The notes under the pieces are model-generated. The model saw only the letters and a list, made by a program, of their open reading frames with translations, was not told the DNA's origin and did no database searches. Position numbers and translations under genes: made by a program. Shown here one piece after another: positions 57,595 to 64,000 of a stretch of 64,000 nucleotides of DNA. The DNA is taken from positions 33,926 to 97,925 of the forward strand of contig JAKUCV010004487.1 in assembly GCA_028386065.3 (NCBI GenBank), given 5' to 3'. How positions within the stretch are numbered: the first letter of the stretch is position 1; the number at the start of each line of letters is the position of its first letter. This stretch comes from Turnera subulata. Lineage: Eukaryota > Streptophyta > Magnoliopsida > Malpighiales > Passifloraceae.

Positions 57595-60500
57595 CTATTG
57601 GTGACCTATTGAAATTTGCTTGAGACCCATCCCATTTGAGGTCTTACTTACCTTATCTCTGGTAAGTCCTTTTGTAAAAGCATCTGCCAAGTTTTGTTGT
57701 GACCTTACAAAATCAATGGTGATCACCGAATTTCTTATCAATTCTTGTACATAGCTATGTCTCAATCCGATATGTCTAGATTTTCCATTGTAAACTTGGC
57801 TATATGCTTTAGACAATGTGGCCTGACTGTCACAATGTATTGATATGGGAGAAATTGGTTTGCGCCACAGTGGAATCTCATAAAGTAAATCTTTTAACCA
57901 TTCCGCTTCTTTGCTAGCAGATGTTAAGGCCACAAATTCAGATGCCATAGTGGAGTCTGTGCAAAGAGTTTGCTTTTTAGAGCTCCAAGATATTGCACCC
58001 CCACCAAGCATGAAGATCCATCCACTTACAGATGAATTATCATCTTTATTAGAAATCCAACTAGCATCTGAAAATCCTTCTAACACCGAAGGATATCCGG
58101 TATAGCATATACCATAGTTCATAGTTCGTTTTAAGTACCTTAAAACTCTATGAACTGCCTGCCAATGTTGCTTACCCGGATTGCTAGTAAATGCAATGTC
58201 TGGCCTTGTACAAGTCATTGCATACATCAAGCAGCCTATAACCTTTGAATATTCCAGTTGTGCTACTGGACTTCCTTGATTTTTAGCCAACTTCAAGTTT
58301 GGATCAAATGGAGTAGATACCGGAGAACTCTCCAGTTTCTCAAACTTGTTGAGTATTTTCTCAATGTAATGGGATTGCGACAATGTAATCCCATTACTAC
58401 TCCTTATAATCTTTATACCAAGAATTACATTTGCTTCTCCCATATCTTTCATATCAAAATTTTCTGACAAGTACTTCTTGGTATTCTCAACTTGATCCAT
58501 GTCCGTGCCAAATATAAGCATGTCATCTACGTATAAGCAAATAATCACACCTTTTCCATCTTTGAATTTGCTATATACGCATTTATCAGATGTGTTAATC
58601 TTGTAACCATCTGCAAGCACAACCTCATCAAACTTTTGATGCCATTGCTTAGGTGCTTGTTTAAGTCCATACAAGGACTTCTCAAGTTTACAAACCTTAT
58701 GTTCTTGTCCTTGTAGGACAAAACCTTCTGGTTGTTCCATGTAAACTTCCTCATCCAATTCACCATTCAAGAATGCTGTTTTAACATCCATCTGGTGAAT
58801 AACCAGGTTATGTATTGATGCAAGTGCAATCAATAATCTTATTGTAGCAATTCTTGCTACTGGCGAATAGGTATCAAAATAATCTACTCCTTCTTTCTGA
58901 GTAAATCCTTTCGCCACCAACCTGGCCTTGAACTTATCAATAGTTCCATCAACCTTCATTTTCCTTTTGAAAATCCATTTGCATCCAATCGGTTTGGAGC
59001 CTGGTGGTAGGTCTACTAATTTCCAAGTTTTGTTACCCATTATAGAATCCATTTCATCTTGGATTGCTTCTTTCCAGAAGGCTGCATCCTGTGACTTCAT
59101 AGCTTCACTATAAGTCTTAGGATCTTCTTCTATATTGTAACAAAATGGTACATGATTTTCAGTACCTTCTTTTGTACCTTCTACTAGGTAATAAAAGTCC
59201 GATGACTGTGTAGTTCTTTTAACTCTTTTGCTCCTTCTTTGCTCAAGTGCATCACTTAAATCTTCCTTTGTATTTGAGTTTGGAATGTCAAGTGGAGATG
59301 CTATAGATTTTTGAATGGAATTGAATCTTGTCTCATCAAATAAGGCATCCCTTGATTCAATAACAGTATTAATTGTTATTGCATCATTAGGTTCTATAAC
59401 CATGAACCTATAAGCCTTACTATGATGTGCATATCCTATGAATATGCATTCAATTCCTCTTTCGCCCAATTTTCTTTTCTTAGGCTCAGGAACTCTCACA
59501 ATTGCTCTGCATCCCCAAACTCTTAGATGACTAAGATTTGGTTTTCTTTTGTTCCAAAACTCATATGGGGTAATCTTGCTTCTTTTATTAGGAACTCGGT
59601 TCAATATGTAAGTGGCAGTTAATATTGCCTCACCCCAAAATCCTAATCCCAAACTGGAATTAGAGAGCATGGCATTTGCCATCTCTACCAGAACACGGTT
59701 CTTGCGTTCTGCAACACCATTTTGTTGTGGTGTATATGGAGCTGTTGTTTCATGGACTATCCCAGTTGAATTAAAGAAACTTGGATCATAGTATTCACCA
59801 CCTCTATCAGTTCTTAATCTTTTGACATGTGATTCACAATGCAATTCAACCTCTAGTTTAAATGCTCTAAATTTATCCATTGCTTCATCTTTAGAATGCA
59901 ACAAATAAACATAGCAAAATCTAGAGTAATCATCAATAAAAGTAACAAAATACTTCTTTCCACCAATAGTAGGATTACTATGCATGTCACAAACATCACT
60001 ATGTACCAATTCAAGAATCTTAGTACTTCTTTCAACTTTTGGGAATGGATGTCTTGTGATTTTAGTAAGCATGCATGTTTTGCATTGTTGATCACTTTTG
60101 TTAGTGTTAGGAATTATTTCCATTTTCATCATATCTTGCATTTTCCTAACATTCACATGTCCTAACCGATTATGCCATAAGGAAAAAGAAGAAGAATCAA
60201 CAGTATAAGCAGCAACATACTTATTCTTATTATTGATATTTAACTTGAACATATTATCATACATGTAGCCTTTGCCAACAAAGACACCACCCTTGGATAG
60301 AATAAATTTGTCTGCCTCGAAAACCATTTTGAAGCCAAACTTGTTTAGCATACTTCCGGACACAAGATTCTTCCTTATCTCAGGCACATAGTACACTTCT
60401 GTAAGTGTAAGTGTCTTTCCAGAGGTGAACTCGAGATCAACACTTCCTTTGCCTTTGATAGTTGCTTTAGTAGCATTCCCCATGTATAAACTTGAACCAT

Positions 60501-61461
60501 CTTCTAGGGGCTCAAAGGTCTTGAAGAAATCTTTGTCCTTGCAGACATGTTTTGTTGCTCCGGAATCTATCCACCAAGCACCATCATCTTGTACCATATT
60601 GATTTCAGAAATCATGGCTACAAACTTATCAGTTGATGGTGCATCATTCTTGCCTTGAACTTTCTTCCTTTTGAGAAGTCGGCATTCAGACTTGTAGTGT
60701 CCTGGCTTGTTGCAATTGAAGCACACAACCTTCTTCTTGATGGACTTATTGTCTTTAAAGCTACTAAATTTTCGCTTTTTAGACTTGTTTTCTTGTCCAT
60801 CCTCCACCAAGTGTACTTTTGACACTTGAGAATCTTGCTCTTTATCTTCTTCTTCTTTACGAAGGCTCTCCTCAATTCGGAGTTCATTTCCAAGAGCTTG
60901 AAGACTAATGTCTTCTTTCTTGTGCTTCAACTGCTTCTTAAATTCTTTCCAAGAAGGAGGCAACTTATCTATAATAGATGCTACAATAATGCCTTCATCC
61001 ATGTTCAAATTATGATGCTTGAATGTACCAAGAATATGCTCAATTTCATGAAATTGCTCCATAACAGATTTATTATCTACCATGCGATAATTATTGAAAT
61101 TGGAGACAATGAACTTCTTACTTGTAGCATCCTCCTTTAAGTATCTCTGTTCAAGCAACTCCCACAAGTCCTTTGCTGAAGCAGAGTTATAGTATGTATC
61201 GAACATGGTGTCTGACATTCCATTGAGAATGCTTCCCAAGGCAATGCAATCATCATTATCCCATTTGTTCCGCTTGATAGCATCCTTCTTTGTTTCATCC
61301 TCCTTTTCTTCTGGTCTGGGCTCCTTAAGAACATACAAAATTCCCATTGCAGCTAATAGAAAATGCATCTTCTTTTGCCATCTTCGAAAGTAACCATCAT
61401 CAAAGCACTCCAACTTTGCGAAGTTTGGCTCCTTTGGCACAACAACCTTGTTCTTCCCCAT
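57595..61461 (-). CDS. gag-pol: copia gag-pol polyprotein (1288 aa), open frame
   Basis: The start chosen is ATG 61461 (MGKNKVVVPKEPNFAKLECF), the first ATG inside the element; the frame is also open upstream into the LTR. Gag occupies about residues 1-270, with UBN2-type capsid sequence and the zinc knuckle CFNCNKPGHYKSEC near 245. Protease has WWIDSGATKHVC near 295. Integrase has SDVCDMH near 490, RTDRGGEYYD near 550 and the catalytic Glu in QQNGVAERKNR near 586. RT has FLNGELDEEVYMEQPEGF near 900 and CLYVDDMLIFG near 978. RNase H has FSDASWISNKDDNSSVSGW near 1133 and HCDSQATLSKAYS near 1210. One oddity is TRPDIAFTSNPGKQHW, which looks to have lost about 8-10 residues that relatives carry between the DIA and SNPG blocks. 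All catalytic residues seem present, so it could be active or recently so. Confidence 0.95.
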   Translation of the reverse strand: MGKNKVVVPKEPNFAKLECFDDGYFRRWQKKMHFLLAAMGILYVLKEPRPEEKEDETKKDAIKRNKWDNDDCIALGSILNGMSDTMFDTYYNSASAKDLWELLEQRYLKEDATSKKFIVSNFNNYRMVDNKSVMEQFHEIEHILGTFKHHNLNMDEGIIVASIIDKLPPSWKEFKKQLKHKKEDISLQALGNELRIEESLRKEEEDKEQDSQVSKVHLVEDGQENKSKKRKFSSFKDNKSIKKKVVCFNCNKPGHYKSECRLLKRKKVQGKNDAPSTDKFVAMISEINMVQDDGAWWIDSGATKHVCKDKDFFKTFEPLEDGSSLYMGNATKATIKGKGSVDLEFTSGKTLTLTEVYYVPEIRKNLVSGSMLNKFGFKMVFEADKFILSKGGVFVGKGYMYDNMFKLNINNKNKYVAAYTVDSSSFSLWHNRLGHVNVRKMQDMMKMEIIPNTNKSDQQCKTCMLTKITRHPFPKVERSTKILELVHSDVCDMHSNPTIGGKKYFVTFIDDYSRFCYVYLLHSKDEAMDKFRAFKLEVELHCESHVKRLRTDRGGEYYDPSFFNSTGIVHETTAPYTPQQNGVAERKNRVLVEMANAMLSNSSLGLGFWGEAILTATYILNRVPNKRSKITPYEFWNKRKPNLSHLRVWGCRAIVRVPEPKKRKLGERGIECIFIGYAHHSKAYRFMVIEPNDAITINTVIESRDALFDETRFNSIQKSIASPLDIPNSNTKEDLSDALEQRRSKRVKRTTQSSDFYYLVEGTKEGTENHVPFCYNIEEDPKTYSEAMKSQDAAFWKEAIQDEMDSIMGNKTWKLVDLPPGSKPIGCKWIFKRKMKVDGTIDKFKARLVAKGFTQKEGVDYFDTYSPVARIATIRLLIALASIHNLVIHQMDVKTAFLNGELDEEVYMEQPEGFVLQGQEHKVCKLEKSLYGLKQAPKQWHQKFDEVVLADGYKINTSDKCVYSKFKDGKGVIICLYVDDMLIFGTDMDQVENTKKYLSENFDMKDMGEANVILGIKIIRSSNGITLSQSHYIEKILNKFEKLESSPVSTPFDPNLKLAKNQGSPVAQLEYSKVIGCLMYAMTCTRPDIAFTSNPGKQHWQAVHRVLRYLKRTMNYGICYTGYPSVLEGFSDASWISNKDDNSSVSGWIFMLGGGAISWSSKKQTLCTDSTMASEFVALTSASKEAEWLKDLLYEIPLWRKPISPISIHCDSQATLSKAYSQVYNGKSRHIGLRHSYVQELIRNSVITIDFVRSQQNLADAFTKGLTRDKVSKTSNGMGLKQISIGHQ

Positions 61462-61484
61462 AATGCTGAGTATTGTCTTAAGAT

Positions 61485-62159
61485 TGTTGGAACAGAACTC
61501 CTTCCTCCTGCACTGGTACACTGCTTCTTGCACTGTGTGGTGATATGGAGTAGACAAGGCTGTGAATATAATAACTGCAGATGCTTCAAGGCGTGCTGCT
61601 AATGCCACTTTCCTTAAGACAATATTTGCCACCACCACTTTCTCTAAAGTCGGTATGCAACGGTGTCTTGCAAATTCGCCTCGGAGATACAATGAAGCCC
61701 CTGGTTGGAGATGTCTTGCATAAACACCACACCCTTGATCACTTCCCGATAGGCAGAATATCTATTTTATATGGTAACTTCTGCAGTAGTATACCATATA
61801 AAAGGCAAAGTATTTTTGTTTTGTGGGAGAAATTTGATAGATAAGAAAAGAGGGATAGTAAGTAAATTAGTTGGAGAAAAAGAGGGAAACTAAAGCACAA
61901 TTTATTTGTACGTTTGGATGCTTCTTGTCTCTGGAAATGAGAATGAGTGGCCTATTTAAAAGCCTTCATGTATCTTTTCCAAAAGACACATTTAATCCAA
62001 AAGTTACAGCCATTAAATTCAAACTTAAATTTGTATCTTTTCCAAAAGACACAATACAAAAGAATGTAACTATTCATTTTTAAATTCATTTCCAGTAGAT
62101 ACCTTTTACACCAAAAGGTACAAATATAATTCCTCTTATATTATAAAAATCCCCCAACA
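61485..62159 (-). repeat. 5' LTR (minus sense) of the copia element, 675 bp, altered TATA box
   Basis: This is the LTR that would drive transcription. The TATA position reads CTTTTAAATAG on the minus strand (plus 61952-61962), while the 3' LTR has CTTATAAATAG. The change is the only transversion between the two LTRs. Confidence 0.95.
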
Positions 62160-62164
62160 TGTAT
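62160..62164. repeat. target site duplication TGTAT, right copy
   Basis: Exact match to 56371-56375. Confidence 0.93.
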
Positions 62165-62231
62165 TATATTATGGATGAAAGCCCTTTTGTTATCCTTCAA
62201 AGCTGAAAGTCAATCTTATATTGATTTAATC

Positions 62232-62506
62232 CTTTTGTTGGCCCTTAGTTAAAAGTCATCCTTGTATTGAATTTCACCTTATTCTCATCCTTATGTTCAC
62301 TCTATTTAGCCTTTGGTCTATTTCACTAAAATCTGGCAAAAATTGCTGACTTAGCAAGTTATTCGGTGCCAAGTTAGCTACGTCAGCATTTTTTACCTGA
62401 CTCACGTGAAATAGACCAAATTTAGCAAAATATAGTGAACAAAGGGATAGCAATAAGCCAAAATCAAATATAAGGATGATTCCAATTATAGGGGCTAACA
62501 AAATGA
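62232..62506. repeat. long fold-back (inverted repeat) element, MITE-like
   Basis: The left arm (about 62232-62360) and the right arm (about 62375-62506) are imperfect reverse complements over almost their full length. The best block is TTTGGTCTATTTCAC (62312-62326) against GTGAAATAGACCAAA (62406-62420). Outer blocks TTTTGTTGGCCC and GGGGCTAACAAAA also pair. The centre lies near ATTCGGTGCC (about 62362-62371). It has no coding capacity. Part of the outer left arm is repeated near 62181. No clear target duplication was found, so the family is open. Confidence 0.75.
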
Positions 62507-62886
62507 TAAAAAATAACTGTAATATATTGTATTATTCAATACATTACTATAGTACTCAAAGCTCATCCCAATTCTTCTCTTTCCTTTTCATTCTCTCCAC
62601 ATTTGTTGTGTTCGGACAGTGGTAGTGGAACATTTTAAGATCTTTTGTATGGATCATAACCCTTAAATATTGGTGCTAGAGAAAGGATTGGTGGATTAAG
62701 GCTAAAATATATCCCTCAACTTGGTCAATTTCTTTAATCCTATCCCTCGACTTTTATTTTATTTAATATTGTTCCTCAAGGATTACTTATGTCTGACAAA
62801 CCAGAAATTACCGATTAAAACCATCATGCACTAAGATGTGTAGAGGTGAGCATTCAGGAATTTAGAATGGAACATAAGAATTTTGG
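62507..62886. other. intergenic DNA
   Basis: AT-rich flank between the fold-back element and the last LINE. No gene or clear repeat is seen. Confidence 0.5.
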
Positions 62887-64000
62887 TTTTTTTTTTGTTG
62901 CTAACGATATTTATTTATTTTTGTTCCATAAGGTGTTTGTACAGAGTATGTAAAGGAAAACCAGGGACACGTTCCTGAACACGAACGCGCGAAGCAGTGG
63001 AAAGAAAAAATACAGACAGGACTTGTTCTAGCTAGGCAGATGGATCAAGCGTCTTGAAATTCCTGGATACGCCATGCCAACTACGAACTGCCTCAGCGTT
63101 AGAGATGACAAAGGATGCACTGAAAGGAAAGTTGTTCTGAAGGGTCCTGATCCAGAGAATTGCATGAACAAGTATGACGTCCATTAACCTATCAGATTCG
63201 CAGGATGTGTTGTTGAAAATTCTTCGGTTTCGTTCAGTCCAAATGGACCTGAGGGCAGCCAGGCATATTATGTACCAAGAAGTGCGGCTGCATGCGTATG
63301 GAGACAAGTATGTCCATTGAAGTAGAAAATCTTCTAGAGTTGCAGGAGCGCACCATTGGACTCCCCACCATGAGCACAGCCTTCCCCATAATTTCCACGT
63401 AAAAGAACAACTCAGAAGCAAATGATCCCTAGTTTCAAGAGAATTTTGGCACAAACAGCAAACCGAATCAGCTAGAGAGATGATTCCCCTATACCTCAGC
63501 ACCTCCTTGGTCGGTATACCCTGATTAATTGCAAGCCATAACCAGCATTCTACTTTGAAAGGGGTCAAAGAGAACCACACAAAAGGTTTCGGTGATCTGG
63601 AAAGAAGTTGTGCGTAGATAAAGTCCCTTCCAGATTTGACACTGTATGGAGCTTTAGGGTCATGTACCCATACTCGTTGGTCAGAGTGTTGAGGTTGTAG
63701 GTGGACATTGGAAATCATGTTATTTATTTCTGCGACCTCCTGCTCTTCCCAAGCCCGAAGATTTCTTCGCCAGGACGTACACCATCGAGGTTGTGAATGA
63801 AGCGGTTCCAAGCACTCTTTAACGGGCATCTCTTTGCAAGAGTTAAGGTAGTATAGTCTAGGAAAACGGTTTTTAAGGCTTCCACTGCCAAGCCAGTCGT
63901 CCTCCCAGAAACACGCCTTCACCCCGTTCCCTACACTTATGCAAGAGCCGAGTAACAGGGGAACTTTAGATTGACTCTCTGAGCTCCCTGCCCTGGTAAC
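62887..64000 (-). mobile_element. L1-type LINE, 3' part, continuing past the window
   Basis: The T-run at 62887-62896 is the minus-strand poly(A) tail. Coding for the ORF2 C-terminus follows from 63032 upward. The 5' end is outside the window, so its target duplication cannot be tested. Confidence 0.85.
63032..64000 (-). pseudogene. LINE ORF2 C-terminal region (zf-RVT), partial at the window end
   Basis: The frame is open from 64000 down to the stop at 63032. It contains CFWEDDWLGSGSL, WCTSWRRNLRAWEEQEV, APYSVKSGRDFIYAQ, FKVECWLWLAINQGIPTKEV, LCQNSLETRDHLLLSC (zinc site) and TSWYIICLAALRSIW. It is close to the C-terminal part of the two nested LINEs and has a complete tail (AVRSWHGVSRNF). 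The remainder of ORF2 is unseen, so whether it is intact cannot be said; 'partial' is the safe label. Confidence 0.85.

Larger units (their letters stand above)
56376..62159 (-). mobile_element. Ty1/copia retrotransposon, nearly intact (5784 bp)
   Basis: It has two 675-bp LTRs, exact TGTAT duplications, a polypurine tract beside the left LTR and a single open gag-pol frame on the minus strand. Domain order is Gag, protease, integrase, RT, RNase H, which defines Ty1/copia. By eye the LTRs differ at about 13 of 675 positions (12 transitions, one transversion) with no indel, so it is the youngest LTR element here as far as I can judge. Confidence 0.97.

Noticed and set aside
61462..61692. An extended N-terminus for the copia polyprotein starting inside the LTR (MYLRGEFARHR)
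   Set aside because: This part is LTR sequence and recurs in the other LTR; translation most likely starts at ATG 61461.

Overview
The window is nuclear DNA from a flowering plant, probably a eudicot. The evidence is spliced genes with GT-AG introns, plant-type Ty3/gypsy chromoviruses, a Ty1/copia element, plant L1-like LINEs, MITE-like sequences and AT-rich intergenic DNA. I see no bacterial operon, CRISPR array, rRNA or convincing tRNA gene. Transposable elements and their remains make up well over half of the window.

Layout. 1-3775: decayed minus-strand chromovirus fragment. 3776-7150: two related LTRs (one a solo LTR with a near-perfect target duplication) lying in an older SIRE/copia-like LTR remnant. 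7151-11450: AT-rich non-coding DNA with retroelement scraps. 12372-16307: a four-exon plus-strand host gene encoding a predicted 896-residue protein of unknown function, with an in-frame 630-bp internal duplication. 16308-18041: intergenic, with a possible 5' exon near 17640-17715.

18042-49796: a nested transposon stack. A MITE-like element (TTA duplications) is split by two full-length LINEs in opposite orientation (18386-43697 plus; 43737-49454 minus), each with its own 13-bp target duplication and only 13 bp of older sequence between those duplications. The plus LINE is split twice. An 11-kb chromovirus (19139-30194, AGGAA duplications) lies in its ORF1. A 7.9-kb non-coding LTR element in reverse orientation (31959-39830) lies at codon 3 of its ORF2. 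The two LTR elements share LTR ends, an unusual primer-binding site and the polypurine end, so they look like an autonomous/non-autonomous pair.

50290-52559: a six-exon FCP1-like (HAD family) phosphatase gene that appears to be a pseudogene: the first catalytic Asp is Tyr, exon b has an in-frame TAA, and its splice donor is lost. 53185-54042: 5'-truncated LINE. 55181-55471 (minus): a small secreted peptide with ten cysteines. 56376-62159 (minus): a nearly intact copia element with 675-bp LTRs, TGTAT duplications and one open 1288-codon gag-pol frame. 62232-62506: a long fold-back element. 62887-64000 (minus): the 3' part of another LINE, continuing past the window.

Only two host genes look functional (12372-16307 and 55181-55471). 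The rest records successive insertion and decay. All comparisons are by eye; no database search was possible.
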